Counted from the stretch's first letter, positions 51,402 to 61,385 are shown. The stretch is DNA of 64,000 nucleotides from Zobellella taiwanensis (GCF_003012795.1 NZ_PXYH01000010.1:62001-126000); one strand, 5' to 3'. Notes: generated by a model from the letters alone, not told the origin. Numbers and translations are program-made.

Positions 51402-51822
51402 ACCGATATGGGCCTTGCTGGGAGTGTTTGTTCTGCCGGTGGCGCTGGCCTGGCTGGTGCTGGAGCAAGGCTGGTTCAAGGCCGGCGTCAACGGCCATGG
51501 AGAATGGATTGAGGGCCGGGTGGGTGGGGCCCGCCAGTGGCGGCTGATCCTGCCCGAGGCAGAGGGCTGTGCCGGTTGTGCCGCCGCCCTGCCGCTGCTG
51601 CGCAATATCGATCTTGCCCTGGGGCGGGATCAGGACAGGGTCGCGGTGATCCGTCTGCCTGCCGGCGGAGCGCTGGAAGCGGGCTTTGTATATATCGCCG
51701 ATCCCCCCGGCCAACTCATCATGCGCTACGCCCTGAGCGGTGACGAGCAACAAGACCGGCAACTGGGCAAGGCGCTGCTCGGCGACCTGCGCCGGTTGCT
51801 CAAGTTTTCCCGGGCGGGATAG
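51391..51822 (+). CDS. Membrane-anchored thioredoxin-like protein of the cox cluster
   Basis: A 143-residue protein with an N-terminal membrane helix (residues 5-25) and a periplasmic domain containing a CxxC pair (EGCAGCAAALPLL near residue 58). It overlaps the SURF1 gene by 11 bases. Proteins of this type are regularly found between surf1 and ctaA but have no assigned role. The CxxC suggests redox or copper handling during oxidase assembly; that is inference. Confidence 0.75.
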   Translation: MKHKPIWALLGVFVLPVALAWLVLEQGWFKAGVNGHGEWIEGRVGGARQWRLILPEAEGCAGCAAALPLLRNIDLALGRDQDRVAVIRLPAGGALEAGFVYIADPPGQLIMRYALSGDEQQDRQLGKALLGDLRRLLKFSRAG

Positions 51823-51832
51823 GAGGTTGGCG

Positions 51833-52834
51833 ATGCGCTCACTCGGTCTGTTTGCCCTGGCGCTGACCCTGGTGGTGGTGGTGCTCGGCGCCTATACCCG
51901 GCTGACCGATGCCGGTCTTGGCTGCCCCGACTGGCCCGGATGCTATGGCTTCCATGGGGTACCCAAATCGGAGCAGGCCCGCCAGCTGGCGGCGGAACGC
52001 TTCCCCGACAGCCCGCTGGAACCGGTCAAGGCGCGCAATGAAATGGTGCACAGGTACGCGGCCGGCCTGCTGGGCGTGACCATTTTGCTGATGGCGCTGG
52101 GCTCGCTCAGGCCGGCGCACCGCACCTGGCGCCTGGCAGCCTGGCTGCTGCTGGCGCTGGTGCTGGGCCAGGCCACCCTCGGCATGCTGACGGTGACCCT
52201 CAACCTGCTGCCCTTTGTGGTGATGGGCCACCTGCTCGGCGGTTTTACCATACTGGCGCTGTTGTTCCTGCTGGCCTGCCGGGGGCGGCCGAGCGCCGGC
52301 CCTCCGGTGCGGGGCCTGTGGGGCTGGTATCTGGCCGGGCTGGCGGTGCTGGTGGTGCAGATTGCGCTGGGCGGCTGGACCGCCGCCAACTACGCGGCCA
52401 TGGCCTGCCTGGAACTGCCCGTGTGTCAGGGCGACTGGCTCGGCCAGTGGCAATGGAGCGCCTTTCACCCTCACGGTGTGCCGGCCGAAAGCTACCAGTA
52501 TGGTGTGCTCAGCCAGCCAGAACGCATCACTATCCATGCCGCCCACCGGCTGTGGGCCATGGTGACGGTGCTGGCGCTGCTGGCACTGGCCTGGCGGCTG
52601 TGGGCGAGCGGCCTGCGCGGCTGGAGCCTGGCGCTGCTGCTGGGCACCGGGCTGCAGCTGGCCCTGGGTGTGATGAATGTGGTGTGGCACCTGCCGCTGG
52701 CAGTGGCGGTGGCCCACAACGCGGGCGCGGCGGCACTGCTGCTGATATTGACCGGAACGGGTGAACGCCTGTGGCGTGACAGGGAGGTAACAAAATGGCA
52801 AGAAGCGCATTGTTGTCCCGAAACTGGGAGCTGA
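51833..52834 (+). CDS. ctaA: Haem A synthase CtaA/COX15
   Basis: A 333-residue eight-helix membrane protein that oxidises haem O to haem A. The N-terminal [22 protein letters not shown] and the repeated second-half motif [15 protein letters not shown] plus [10 protein letters not shown] (haem-ligand histidines) are clear. AGGAGG stands seven bases before the ATG at 51833. Its 3' end overlaps cyoE by 40 bases in another frame, an unusually long overlap for the operon. Confidence 0.95.
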   Translation: MRSLGLFALALTLVVVVLGAYTRLTDAGLGCPDWPGCYGFHGVPKSEQARQLAAERFPDSPLEPVKARNEMVHRYAAGLLGVTILLMALGSLRPAHRTWRLAAWLLLALVLGQATLGMLTVTLNLLPFVVMGHLLGGFTILALLFLLACRGRPSAGPPVRGLWGWYLAGLAVLVVQIALGGWTAANYAAMACLELPVCQGDWLGQWQWSAFHPHGVPAESYQYGVLSQPERITIHAAHRLWAMVTVLALLALAWRLWASGLRGWSLALLLGTGLQLALGVMNVVWHLPLAVAVAHNAGAAALLLILTGTGERLWRDREVTKWQEAHCCPETGS

Positions 52835-53691
52835 CCTGGCGGGACTATTTCGCCCTCACCAAACCCAAGGTGGTGGCCCTTATCCTGCTGACCGCCGTGG
52901 TCGGTATGTTTCTCACCCCCAGCCTGCCGCAACCGTTGCTGGTCGTGGAGGCCACCCTGGGCATTGGCCTGATGGCGGGCGGGGCGGCGGCCATCAACCA
53001 CGTGCTCGACCGGCGTATCGACATCAAAATGGCCCGCACCTACCACCGGCCGGTGGCCCAGGGGCGGGTGCAGACGGCGCCGGCCCTGGCCTTTGCCTTT
53101 GCCCTGTCGGCCGGCGGGCTGGCCATATTGCTGCTATGGGTCAACGCCCTCACTGCCTGGCTGACGCTGGCATCCCTGCTCGGCTATGCGGTGGTCTATA
53201 CGGTCTGGCTGAAACGGGCTACCCCCCAGAATATCGTCATTGGCGGTCTGGCGGGCGCCATGCCGCCCTTGCTGGGCTGGACCGCGGTCAGCGGGGAGTT
53301 CCATGGCCATGCCCTGTTGCTGGTGATGATTATCTTTGCCTGGACCCCCCCCCATTTCTGGGCACTGGCCATTCACCGCCGGGATGACTATGCCAAGGCC
53401 GACATTCCCATGCTGCCAGTGACCCACGGCATTGAATTCACCAAGACCTGTGTGTTGCTCTATACCCTGGTGCTGGTGCTGGTGTGCCTGCTGCCCTGGG
53501 TGGTAGGCATGTCCGGGCCGCTCTATCTGCTCGGTTCGCTGGTGCTCAATCTGCGTTTTGTACAGTGGGCCTGGCGGCTGAAGTTTAGACCTGGGCCGCA
53601 AACCGCACTACAATGTTTCCGCTTTTCAATCAGCCATTTGATGTGGCTTTTTGTTCTTATACTCGCGGATCACTGGATGGATTATGGCTAA
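52795..53691 (+). CDS. cyoE: Protohaem IX farnesyltransferase (haem O synthase)
   Basis: A 298-residue polytopic membrane enzyme that farnesylates haem B to haem O, the substrate of CtaA. The prenyltransferase motifs are [19 protein letters not shown] near residue 62 (NxxxDxxxD) and [29 protein letters not shown] near residue 180. The initiation region lies inside ctaA. Also named ctaB in this context. Confidence 0.95.
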   Translation: MARSALLSRNWELTWRDYFALTKPKVVALILLTAVVGMFLTPSLPQPLLVVEATLGIGLMAGGAAAINHVLDRRIDIKMARTYHRPVAQGRVQTAPALAFAFALSAGGLAILLLWVNALTAWLTLASLLGYAVVYTVWLKRATPQNIVIGGLAGAMPPLLGWTAVSGEFHGHALLLVMIIFAWTPPHFWALAIHRRDDYAKADIPMLPVTHGIEFTKTCVLLYTLVLVLVCLLPWVVGMSGPLYLLGSLVLNLRFVQWAWRLKFRPGPQTALQCFRFSISHLMWLFVLILADHWMDYG

Positions 53692-54331
53692 CACGAGCAA
53701 GCTGATTTGGGTTTTTGCGCTGACCCTGCTGGTGGCGGGCACGCTGAGCGGCGTCGCCTGGTACAACAACAGGGCCAATACCCTGACCGAGTCGGTGGTG
53801 GTGTATCCCGAGCCGCGCCCGCTCAGGGGCGTGTCCCTGACCAACGCCGATGGCCAGTCCTTCACCGAGCAGGACTTCCAGGGGCGCTGGAGCCTGGTCT
53901 TCGTCGGCTATACCTTCTGTCCTGATATCTGCCCCACCACCCTGGCCGATTTGGCGCGCATCCACCCTCGGCTGCTCGAGCTGAGCGACAAGGCGCAGGT
54001 GGTATTCATTTCGGTGGATCCGCAACGGGATACTCCCGAACGCCTCAAGGCCTATACCGCCTACTTCAATCCCGATTTTGTCGCGGTGACCGCCGCGCAC
54101 GAACGGTTGATGCCGGTGGTGCAGCAACTGGGGCTGATTTACGGTATTCACGAACGGGAGCAGAGCGACTATCTGGTCGATCATTCCGCCTCCATCGCCC
54201 TGGTCGATCCCCAGGGCCGGCTGTATGCCTCCTTCCGTCCCGGCTTCGACGAGCAGAGCCAGGTTCCCCTGGTGGACGGGGATGAGCTGGTCGCCGACTT
54301 CGCCCGCATCCTCAAGCGCTACCGGGGCTGA
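53684..54331 (+). CDS. SCO1/SenC family copper chaperone
   Basis: A 215-residue membrane-anchored thioredoxin-fold protein with an N-terminal helix (residues 7-27). The copper-binding CxxxC is in [12 protein letters not shown] near residue 85, and the distal histidine is in [13 protein letters not shown] near residue 167. SCO proteins deliver copper to the CuA site of subunit II. The ATG at 53684 overlaps the end of cyoE by eight bases. It closes the oxidase cluster. Confidence 0.93.
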   Translation: MANTSKLIWVFALTLLVAGTLSGVAWYNNRANTLTESVVVYPEPRPLRGVSLTNADGQSFTEQDFQGRWSLVFVGYTFCPDICPTTLADLARIHPRLLELSDKAQVVFISVDPQRDTPERLKAYTAYFNPDFVAVTAAHERLMPVVQQLGLIYGIHEREQSDYLVDHSASIALVDPQGRLYASFRPGFDEQSQVPLVDGDELVADFARILKRYRG

Positions 54332-54348
54332 AGGCCCGCATTACGGCA

Positions 54349-55710
54349 TTGAATTCGCTGCTTCACGCCGCCAGGCATCGCCAGGTGTTTGCCCTGGCCA
54401 TGCCCATGGTGCTGTCCAACATCACGGTTCCCCTGCTTGGCCTGGTGGATACCGTGGTGATTGGCCACCTGGCCGAGGCCTATTACCTGGGCGGGGTGGC
54501 CATGGGCGCCACGCTGATCAGCCTGTTGTTCTGGCTGCTCGGCTTTTTACGGATGTCGACCACCGGGCTGGCAGCCCAGGCTTTTGGCGCCGATGACGGC
54601 CAGCGCCTGCTGCGGGTGCTGGCCCGGGCCCTGTTGCTGGCCTGGGGGTTGGCACTGCTGGTGCTGGCCCTGCATCGGCCGTTGACCGAACTGGCGTTTT
54701 ATCTGGCCGGCGGCAGCGATGAGGTCCAGCATTATGGCCGCGAATATGTCATGGTGCGGATCTGGAGTGCTCCGGCGGCGCTGACCAACCTGGTCCTGCT
54801 GGGCTGGTTGCTGGGCAACCAGGATGCCCGCGCTCCCATGTGGTTGTTGATCCTCGGTAATGGCGTCAACATCCTGCTCGATATCTGGTTCGTGATGGGA
54901 CTGGGCTGGCAGGTGAAGGGCGCGGCGGCGGCCTCCGTACTGGCGGATTATGTGGCCACCCTGTTGGGGGCCTGGCTGGTCTGGCGAACCCTGCGCCGGC
55001 GCCAGTTGGTGCCGGCGGCGGGATTCTGGCGGGCCCTGTGTCATCGGGCTGCCCTGCGCCGCCTGTTGGGGCTCAACCGGGATATTTTTATCCGCGCGCT
55101 CTGCCTGCAGCTGACCTTTGCCTTTATGACCTTCCAGGCGGCCCGGCTGGGGGACGCCGTAGTGGCCGCCAACGCCGTGCTGATGAACTTCCTGATGTTT
55201 ATTTCCTACGGTCTGGATGGCTTTGCCTATGCGGTGGAGGCCATGGTGGGCAAGGCCGTGGGGCAGGGCGGACGCCGGCGCTTTCGGCTGGCCTGCGGGC
55301 TCAACCTGTTCTGGGGAGCCGTGGTGGCGGTGTTGTTTGCGCTGCTGTTCGCCCTGGCCGGCGAGGCGATGATAGTGCGTATCACCAGTATCGATGTGGT
55401 TCGCGAGCAGGCATTCCGCTATCTGCCCTGGCTGGTGGCGATGCCCCTGGTCGCCTGCTGGTGCTTTATTCTCGACGGCATCTTCATCGGCACCACCCGG
55501 GGGCGGGAAATGCGCGATATGATGCTGATCTCCACCCTGGGGGTCTTTTTCCCGGTCTGGTGGCTGGCCCAGCCCCTCGGCAACCACGGGCTCTGGCTGG
55601 CGATGCTGTGCTTTATGGCGGCGAGGGGCCTGACCCTGGGCTGGGCCTGGTGGCGGCTGGACGGCAAGGGACATTTTTACCGCGCGGTGCGCGCAGACGG
55701 AGAAAGTTGA
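54349..55710 (+). CDS. dinF: MATE family efflux transporter, DinF type
   Basis: A 453-residue multidrug and toxic compound extrusion transporter with twelve predicted helices. The N terminus [27 protein letters not shown] and the [19 protein letters not shown] loop are typical of DinF. The frame opens with TTG at 54349, used as start since no better codon precedes the first helix; the ribosome binding site is weak. In E. coli dinF is transcribed with lexA; here the cox cluster intervenes and no SOS box was found upstream. Confidence 0.88.
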   Translation: MNSLLHAARHRQVFALAMPMVLSNITVPLLGLVDTVVIGHLAEAYYLGGVAMGATLISLLFWLLGFLRMSTTGLAAQAFGADDGQRLLRVLARALLLAWGLALLVLALHRPLTELAFYLAGGSDEVQHYGREYVMVRIWSAPAALTNLVLLGWLLGNQDARAPMWLLILGNGVNILLDIWFVMGLGWQVKGAAAASVLADYVATLLGAWLVWRTLRRRQLVPAAGFWRALCHRAALRRLLGLNRDIFIRALCLQLTFAFMTFQAARLGDAVVAANAVLMNFLMFISYGLDGFAYAVEAMVGKAVGQGGRRRFRLACGLNLFWGAVVAVLFALLFALAGEAMIVRITSIDVVREQAFRYLPWLVAMPLVACWCFILDGIFIGTTRGREMRDMMLISTLGVFFPVWWLAQPLGNHGLWLAMLCFMAARGLTLGWAWWRLDGKGHFYRAVRADGES

Positions 55711-55715
55711 CCAAT

Positions 55716-56189
55716 ATGTTTGATATTGCGCTCTACGAGCCGGAAATTGCACCCAATACCGGCAACATCATGCGTTTGGTGCGTAATAACGGCTGCCGTT
55801 TGCACCTCATCGAGCCGCTCGGTTTTTCCCTGGAAGAAAAAAAACTGCGCCGGGCGGGCCTGGATTATGCCGATTTCGGCCGTATCCGGGTGCACCCGGA
55901 TTACCCGGCCTTTCTGGCCCAGGTGGCCGGGCGGCGTATCTTCGCCTGCACCACCAAGGGCAGCCGGCATTACCACCAGGTCGATTACCGGCCTGGCGAT
56001 GTGCTGTTGTTCGGCCCGGAAACCCGCGGCCTGCCGCCCGAGGTGCTGGCCGCGGTGGCGGCGGAATGCCGTATCCGCATTCCCATGCAGCCGGACAGCC
56101 GCAGCCTCAACCTGTCCAATGCGGTGGCGGTGATCAGCTACGAAGCCTGGCGCCAGCAGGACTTTGCCGGTGCCTTGGGGGACGGTTAG
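55716..56189 (+). CDS. trmL: tRNA (cytidine(34)-2'-O)-methyltransferase
   Basis: A 157-residue SPOUT-class methyltransferase modifying the wobble base of tRNA(Leu) isoacceptors. It begins [21 protein letters not shown], with the knot-forming [10 protein letters not shown] near residue 99 and [18 protein letters not shown] near residue 131. Length equals that of E. coli TrmL. It lies five bases past dinF. The long upstream open frame is only read-through and is rejected. Confidence 0.95.
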   Translation: MFDIALYEPEIAPNTGNIMRLVRNNGCRLHLIEPLGFSLEEKKLRRAGLDYADFGRIRVHPDYPAFLAQVAGRRIFACTTKGSRHYHQVDYRPGDVLLFGPETRGLPPEVLAAVAAECRIRIPMQPDSRSLNLSNAVAVISYEAWRQQDFAGALGDG

Positions 56190-56301
56190 GCGAGCTGGTT
56201 ATTTCACACATAAAAATGGATCCTCATTGATTATTTATTGAACGGTGCAGGCTGTTCTACACTGGTGGCGGGAGGAAGCGGCCAGCAGGAGGATGACGGC
56301 C

Positions 56302-56592
56302 ATGTTGAACAGACAGTGCGATTACGTGCTGACGGGCGAAAGCCCTGTGCACGCTCATATAGTGGTGAACCCGACCGGGTGGCTGGAGGTGGAGATCGCG
56401 GAGCGCGGGCAGTGTTTCGTTGCCGAGCTGGACAAGGTCTTTTTCCGGCGCGGCGAGCAGGGCATGCAGTTGGTGTGCGAATGCGCCGCCCGGCAGGTCA
56501 GTCTCTCCCTGGAGAGCCAGGATGCGTTTGAATTGTACCGTATGATTGACGATGCCCGCCAGGAACTGGAATGCCTGATGTGCGATCTTTGA
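56302..56592 (+). CDS. Hypothetical protein of unknown function
   Basis: A 96-residue protein from the ATG at 56302, which has AGGAGG nine bases upstream (an ATG at 56293 abuts the Shine-Dalgarno, and one at 56245 is unsupported). Composition is acidic with alternating hydrophobic residues (AHIVVNPTGWLEVEIAE, then LVCECAARQVSLSLESQ), suggesting a small beta-rich fold, and four cysteines. The C-terminal DDARQELECLMCDL may be helical. No family was recognised. It is flanked by trmL and fieF. Confidence 0.65.
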   Translation: MLNRQCDYVLTGESPVHAHIVVNPTGWLEVEIAERGQCFVAELDKVFFRRGEQGMQLVCECAARQVSLSLESQDAFELYRMIDDARQELECLMCDL

Positions 56593-56700
56593 GCCGGCCG
56601 GTGCCCGACCTGTCCCGGGCCGGCGGAGTAAAGGCGGGGCGGGCTCACATTCGACGGACGGCGGCGCTATACTAGGCCAAACTCCCTTACCGGCCACCCC

Positions 56701-57630
56701 ATGTCCCATTCCTATTCCCGTTTGGTTACCACCGCCGCCATAGCGGCGTCGGTGGTGGCTGGACTGATGATCCTGGCCAAGTTGCTGGCCTGGTTTTACA
56801 CCGGTTCGGCCAGCATGCTGGCTTCCCTTACCGATTCCCTGCTCGATATCAGCGCATCGCTGATCAATCTGATGGCCATCCGCTATGCCCTGGTGCCTCC
56901 GGATCGGGACCACAGGTTTGGCCATGGCAAGGCCGAATCCCTGGCCGGGCTGGCCCAGTCGGCCTTTATCAGCGGTTCGGCCATTTTCCTGATCATCAAT
57001 GGCATTTCCCGCCTGTTGAATGCCCAGGAGGTTACCCACGCCGGCCTCGGTGTCTGGGTCATGCTGTTTTCCCTGGTGCTCACCATCGGCCTGGTAATGT
57101 TTCAGGGCTATGTGATCAGGCGTACCCACTCGGTAGCGATCCGCGCGGATCAACTGCATTATCGTTCGGATATTCTGCTCAATATTGGGGTGCTACTGGC
57201 CATTGCCCTGGCCTGGCATGGCTGGCATTGGGCCGATGGTGCCTTTGCCGTGTTGATCGGTGGCTATATCCTTAAGGGGGCGCTGAAAATCGGTTACGAT
57301 TCGGTGCAGATGCTGCTCGACAGGCAGTTGCCGGAAGAAGAGCAAAGGCGCATTATGGACACCTGCCTGGCGGTAGAGGGGGTACGCGGCCTGCATGAAC
57401 TGCGTACCCGGCAGTCGGGACCGACCCGCTTTATCCAGCTGCACCTGGAGCTGGATGATCAATTGCCCCTGGTGAAGGCACACCGTATCGCCGACCAGGC
57501 CGAGCGGGAGCTGCGCGGGCTGTTTCCCGATACCGATGTCATTATCCATATGGACCCTGTCTCGGTCGTGCCCCGTGAGGCCCGCTCTCAGCATATGAAC
57601 GAACATCCATTTACAGCAAACAAGGTTTAA
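56701..57630 (+). CDS. fieF: Cation diffusion facilitator family transporter (FieF-like)
   Basis: A 309-residue CDF antiporter exporting ferrous iron or zinc. Six membrane helices fill residues 12-205. The metal site is visible as LTDSLLDISASLINL (Asp residues, near 43-57), DHRFGHGKAESLAGLAQS near residue 69 and HWADGAFAVLIGGYIL near residue 175. A cytoplasmic metal-binding domain follows. No good Shine-Dalgarno precedes the ATG. It is three bases before cysE. Confidence 0.92.
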   Translation: MSHSYSRLVTTAAIAASVVAGLMILAKLLAWFYTGSASMLASLTDSLLDISASLINLMAIRYALVPPDRDHRFGHGKAESLAGLAQSAFISGSAIFLIINGISRLLNAQEVTHAGLGVWVMLFSLVLTIGLVMFQGYVIRRTHSVAIRADQLHYRSDILLNIGVLLAIALAWHGWHWADGAFAVLIGGYILKGALKIGYDSVQMLLDRQLPEEEQRRIMDTCLAVEGVRGLHELRTRQSGPTRFIQLHLELDDQLPLVKAHRIADQAERELRGLFPDTDVIIHMDPVSVVPREARSQHMNEHPFTANKV

Positions 57631-57633
57631 CCC

Positions 57634-58416
57634 ATGGAAGACGGTATTCAGTCCAGAACCTGGCAGCGCATTCGCGAAGAAGCCCAGCGCATGATCGCGG
57701 AAGAGCCGATGCTCGGCAGCTTCTTCTATTCCACCATTCTCAACCACGACTCGCTCAAGTGTGCGCTGAGTTTTATCCTGTCCAACAAGCTGGAAAGCTC
57801 GGTGATGCCCGCCATTTCCCTGCGTGAGATCATTGAGGTCGCGCTGGAGGAGGAGCCGGCCATCCTGGACATGGTCGCCATGGATATCTGCGCGGTGCAG
57901 GAACGGGACCCCGCAGTCGAGCTGTTTTCCACTCCCCTGCTTTACCTCAAAGGGTTTCATGCCCTGCAGGGGTATCGCATCGCCAACTGGCTGTGGCGCC
58001 ATGGCCGTCGTTCCCTGGCCACTTACCTGCAAAACCAGATTTCGGTGGTGTTCGGCGTTGACGTGCACCCGGCGGCGCGCATCGGCAAGGGCATCATGTT
58101 CGACCACGCCACCGGCATAGTGGTGGGCGAAACCGCGGTGATCGAAGACGATGTTTCCATTTTGCAAAGCGTGACCCTGGGCGGGACCGGCAAGGAAGGC
58201 GGCGATCGTCATCCCAAGATCCGGGAAGGCGTGATGATTGGTGCCGGCGCCAAGATCCTGGGCAATATCGAGGTGGGCGAGGGGGCCAAAATTGGCGCCG
58301 GCAGTGTGGTGCTGGAGCCGGTTCCGGCCCACACCACGGTGGCCGGAGTGCCGGCCAAGGTGGTGGGGCGGCCCGACTGCGCCAAGCCCTCCCTCGACAT
58401 GAGCCAGAACGTCTGA
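57634..58416 (+). CDS. cysE: Serine O-acetyltransferase
   Basis: A 260-residue hexapeptide-repeat acyltransferase that makes O-acetylserine for cysteine synthesis. An N-terminal helical domain (residues 1-140) includes DPAVELFSTPLLYLKGFHALQ. The left-handed beta-helix carries GVDVHPAARIGKGIMFDHATGIVVGETAVI with catalytic His and Asp near residues 150-160. The C-terminal tail mediates cysteine feedback. It follows fieF with a three-base gap. Confidence 0.95.
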   Translation: MEDGIQSRTWQRIREEAQRMIAEEPMLGSFFYSTILNHDSLKCALSFILSNKLESSVMPAISLREIIEVALEEEPAILDMVAMDICAVQERDPAVELFSTPLLYLKGFHALQGYRIANWLWRHGRRSLATYLQNQISVVFGVDVHPAARIGKGIMFDHATGIVVGETAVIEDDVSILQSVTLGGTGKEGGDRHPKIREGVMIGAGAKILGNIEVGEGAKIGAGSVVLEPVPAHTTVAGVPAKVVGRPDCAKPSLDMSQNV

Positions 58417-58564
58417 GGCGGGATTGGGCATGACGCAGCCGGCGCAAATAAGCCGCAATCGGGCGTGGTGTGCCGGCGGCGGCTTGTCGTCCGCCGGCCG
58501 CCGGGGTATGCTCGGGCGCTGAGGGGCCTGAAGGCCAGACAACAACGATGTTAGGGGTTAGCGC

Positions 58565-58774
58565 ATGTCTTTTGATGTACTGGAAAAACTGGAAGCCAAG
58601 ATCCAAGCGGCGGTCGACACCATTTCCCTGCTGCAGATGGAGGTGGAAGAACTGAAAGAACAGAATGGCCGGCTGGGTGACGAAAACCAGCAACTGAAGC
58701 AACAGCACGATGCCTGGCAGGAACGCCTGAAGGTGCTTCTGGGCAAGATTGACCAGGTTGAAGAAAACGTCTGA
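58565..58774 (+). CDS. zapB: Cell division protein ZapB
   Basis: A 69-residue coiled-coil protein that stabilises the Z ring. It starts [20 protein letters not shown] and has heptad-like leucine spacing through residues 4-67, without other domains. A 12-bp stem terminator follows. The upstream 149 bases contain no gene; a GC-rich palindromic stretch near 58475-58505 may form hairpins. Confidence 0.93.
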   Translation: MSFDVLEKLEAKIQAAVDTISLLQMEVEELKEQNGRLGDENQQLKQQHDAWQERLKVLLGKIDQVEENV

Positions 58775-58792
58775 ATTCAGACGGCGCAAACG

Positions 58793-58820
58793 AACAACGC
58801 CGGCGAATGCCGGCGTTGTT
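58793..58820. terminator. Terminator between zapB and rraA
   Basis: AACAACGCCGGC pairs perfectly with GCCGGCGTTGTT around a GAAT loop. The T-tract is short on each side, but the convergent placement suggests it serves both zapB and rraA. Confidence 0.78.
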
Positions 58821-58830
58821 GTGTTCGGTG

Positions 58831-59316
58831 TTACTCTATGTCCAGGGACTCGGGCGACAGTATGATGCCGGTGGTATCGGCGTAGAGATGGTCTTCGGGC
58901 AGGAAGGTGACGCCGCCGAAGTTGACCGGTATATCCCGCTCGCCAATTTCGTTGTCGTCGGCGCCGACCGGGATCGAGGCCAGGGCCTGGATGCCGATAT
59001 CCAACTCCTCCAGGGTATCCACTTCTCTTACGCAGCCATAGCAGACAATGCCTTCCCAGCCGTTTTCCGCCGCCGTTTCGGCGATATCGGCATCGATCAG
59101 TGCCCGGCGCAACGAGCCGCCGCCATCGATCAGCAATACCCGGCCCACGCCGTTCTCCTTGACCGCCTCCCGGATCAGCCCGTTGGCCTCGAAGCACTTG
59201 ATGGTGGAAACGACGCCGCCAAAGGAGCTGCGGCCGCCGAAGCTGGAGAACATGGGCTCGACGACGTCGACCATGTCCATATAGGTATCGCACAGTTCAG
59301 AAGTATTGTATTCCAT
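58831..59316 (-). CDS. rraA: Ribonuclease E activity regulator RraA
   Basis: A 161-residue protein that binds RNase E and inhibits mRNA decay. The sequence closely follows the E. coli protein: [53 protein letters not shown] and the C-terminal [12 protein letters not shown]. The ATG at 59316 gives the exact family length. A TTG 24 bases upstream has a Shine-Dalgarno-like GAGG, but the promoter -10 lies so close that it would be near-leaderless. Confidence 0.94.
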   Translation of the reverse strand: MEYNTSELCDTYMDMVDVVEPMFSSFGGRSSFGGVVSTIKCFEANGLIREAVKENGVGRVLLIDGGGSLRRALIDADIAETAAENGWEGIVCYGCVREVDTLEELDIGIQALASIPVGADDNEIGERDIPVNFGGVTFLPEDHLYADTTGIILSPESLDIE

Positions 59317-59349
59317 GGAGTCAGCCACATCTGGAAACAAGGTAACCTC

Positions 59350-59377
59350 AGTATAAAGAGGCGGGAGCGGTTTTCAA
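59350..59377 (-). promoter_or_regulatory. Sigma-70 promoter of rraA
   Basis: On the minus strand TTGAAA (59377-59372), a 16-base gap and TATACT (59355-59350) precede rraA. The -35 lies inside the hslU downstream hairpin. Confidence 0.6.
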
Positions 59378-59400
59378 TCACAATAATGTGACCGCTCCCG
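59362..59400 (-). terminator. Stem-loop after hslU, possible terminator
   Basis: CGGGAGCGGT and ACCGCTCCCG pair perfectly at 10 bp, with an inner TCACA/TGTGA stem. On the minus strand it is followed by CCTCTTTAT, a poor T-tract, so termination may be partial. It lies just after the hslU stop codon. Confidence 0.55.
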
Positions 59401-59412
59401 TTATTGGCGGGA

Positions 59413-60741
59413 TCAGAGGATAAAGCGGCTCAGATCCTCGTCTTCGACCAGGTTCTTGAGGTAACGGTCCACATAGTCGGCGTCGATGGTGACGGTTTCG
59501 CCGGATTTGTCGGATGCTTCATAGGACAGCTCGTCCAGCAGCCGCTCCATCACGGTGTGCAGGCGGCGGGCGCCGATATTTTCGGTGGTTTCGTTGACCC
59601 GCCAGGCCGCTTCCGCCAGGCGGCGGATACCGTCCCGGGTAAATTCGACGCTGACGTTTTCGGTGGCCAGCAGGGCCTTGTATTGCTCGGTGAGCGAGGC
59701 GCTGGGCTCGGTGAGGATGCGCTCGAAGTCGTCCGTGGTCAGGGAGTTCAGCTCCACCCGGATTGGCAACCGGCCCTGCAGCTCGGGGATTAAATCCGAG
59801 GGCTTGGCCACCTGGAAGGCGCCTGAGGCCACAAACAACATGTGGTCGGTACGCACCATGCCGTGCTTGGTATTGACGGTGCAGCCCTCCACCAACGGCA
59901 GCAGATCCCGCTGTACCCCTTCCCGGGATACGTCGGGGCCCGAACTTTCGCCACGCTTGCAGATTTTGTCGATCTCGTCGATGAACACTATGCCCTGGTT
60001 TTCCACCGCGGCGATGGCCTGCTCCTTCAGTTCTTCCGGGTTGAGCAGCTTGGCCGCCTCTTCTTCCACCAGCAGTTTGAGCGCATCCTTGATCTTCATT
60101 TTGCGCTGCTTGCTGGTGTTGCCGGACAGGTTCTGGAACATGCTCTGCAACTGGTTGGTCATCTCCTCCATACCAGGGGGAGCCATGATTTCCACCCCCA
60201 TTTGCGGCGCCGAGACATTGATTTCAATCTCTTTATCGTCGAGCTGGCCCTCGCGCAGTTTCTTGCGGAAAATCTGCCGGCTGTTGCTGTTGTCGGCCTT
60301 TTCTTCCTCGCCCCAGGTGTTGCGCGGGTTGGGCAGCAGGGCATCGAGGATGCGCTCTTCCGCCGCTTCCTCGGCCCGGTGACGGAATTTTTCCATCTGC
60401 TGCTCGCGGGTCATCTTCATGGCGATGTCGGTCAGATCCCGGATGATGGAGTCCACTTCCTTGCCGACATAGCCGACTTCGGTGAACTTGGTCGCTTCCA
60501 CCTTGATGAAGGGCGCATTCGCCAGCTTGGCCAGGCGGCGGGCAATTTCGGTCTTGCCCACCCCGGTCGGGCCTATCATCAGGATGTTCTTGGGGGTGAC
60601 TTCCTGGCGCAGCTCGGGCTGGAGCTGCATGCGCCGCCAGCGGTTGCGCAGGGCGATGGCCACGGCGCGCTTGGCCTCGGACTGGCCGACGATGTGGCGG
60701 TCCAGCTCATGGACGATTTCTCTCGGGGTCATTTCAGACAT
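59413..60741 (-). CDS. hslU: ATP-dependent protease ATPase subunit HslU
   Basis: A 442-residue AAA+ unfoldase that feeds substrates to HslV. Walker A is GPTGVGKT (residues 57-64), the pore-loop motif GYVG lies near residue 90, and Walker B is [11 protein letters not shown] near residue 251. The ATG at 60741 gives the standard [10 protein letters not shown] start with AGGA upstream. The C-terminal tail FIL-type (SRFIL) docks into HslV. It follows hslV with a 27-base gap. Confidence 0.97.
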   Translation of the reverse strand: MSEMTPREIVHELDRHIVGQSEAKRAVAIALRNRWRRMQLQPELRQEVTPKNILMIGPTGVGKTEIARRLAKLANAPFIKVEATKFTEVGYVGKEVDSIIRDLTDIAMKMTREQQMEKFRHRAEEAAEERILDALLPNPRNTWGEEEKADNSNSRQIFRKKLREGQLDDKEIEINVSAPQMGVEIMAPPGMEEMTNQLQSMFQNLSGNTSKQRKMKIKDALKLLVEEEAAKLLNPEELKEQAIAAVENQGIVFIDEIDKICKRGESSGPDVSREGVQRDLLPLVEGCTVNTKHGMVRTDHMLFVASGAFQVAKPSDLIPELQGRLPIRVELNSLTTDDFERILTEPSASLTEQYKALLATENVSVEFTRDGIRRLAEAAWRVNETTENIGARRLHTVMERLLDELSYEASDKSGETVTIDADYVDRYLKNLVEDEDLSRFIL

Positions 60742-60768
60742 AATCAAATCCTGTCAGTCGGGTCCGCA

Positions 60769-61299
60769 TCAATGGCTGTAGTCGAGCTCTTCGATGGTCT
60801 GGTTGCGGTTGGTGTAGACGCAGATGTCGCCGGCGATGGTGAGTGCCTTTTCGACGATGTCGCGGGCTTCCAGTTCGGTGTTTTCCAGCAGGGCGCGGGC
60901 GGCGGACTGGGCAAAGGCGCCGCCGGAGCCGATGGCGATCAGGTCCTGTTCGGGCTGTACCACATCGCCATTGCCGGTGATGATAAAGGAGTGTTTGTCG
61001 TCGGCTACCGCCAGCAGGGCTTCCAGGCGGCGCAGGGTTCTGTCGGTCCGCCAGTCCTTGGCCAGGGCCACGGCGGCGCGCTCCAGGTTGCCCTGGTGGG
61101 CCTGCAGCTTGGCTTCAAACCGTTCCAGCAGGGTAAAGGCATCGGCGGTACCACCGGCAAAACCGGCCAGCACCTTGCCGTTGAACAGGCGGTGCACCTT
61201 GCGGGCGTTGCCTTTCATCACGGTGTTGCCCAGGGAAACCTGGCCATCGCCACCGATCACTACCTTGCCGTTACGGCGAACTGAAACGATTGTTGTCAC
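60769..61299 (-). CDS. hslV: ATP-dependent protease peptidase subunit HslV
   Basis: A 176-residue proteasome-like threonine peptidase. The start is a GTG at 61299, six bases after GAGG, so processing exposes the catalytic Thr 2 ([10 protein letters not shown]). [14 protein letters not shown] and [17 protein letters not shown] are typical. An upstream in-frame GTG adding four residues would bury the catalytic Thr and is rejected. A heat-shock-type promoter lies upstream. Confidence 0.97.
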   Translation of the reverse strand: MTTIVSVRRNGKVVIGGDGQVSLGNTVMKGNARKVHRLFNGKVLAGFAGGTADAFTLLERFEAKLQAHQGNLERAAVALAKDWRTDRTLRRLEALLAVADDKHSFIITGNGDVVQPEQDLIAIGSGGAFAQSAARALLENTELEARDIVEKALTIAGDICVYTNRNQTIEELDYSH

Positions 61300-61356
61300 T
61301 GTGAACCTCACTCGACGGTGTAGCCGGCCGGGCCGGCAAGAATGTCATGTCCACAG

Positions 61357-61385
61357 TAATGGGGGCGCCGGGGCGGGACTTCAAC
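61357..61385 (-). promoter_or_regulatory. Sigma-32 (heat-shock) promoter of hslVU
   Basis: On the minus strand GTTGAAG, a 14-base spacer and CCCCATTA match the sigma-32 pattern CTTGAAA-N13-17-CCCCATNT. The -35 overlaps the ftsN stop codon region and the -10 ends about 58 bases before hslV. Confidence 0.75.

Noticed and set aside
59338-59340. TTG at 59340 as rraA start
   Set aside because: It has a GAGG upstream, but the predicted -10 lies only about ten bases away and the family N terminus starts at the ATG of 59316.
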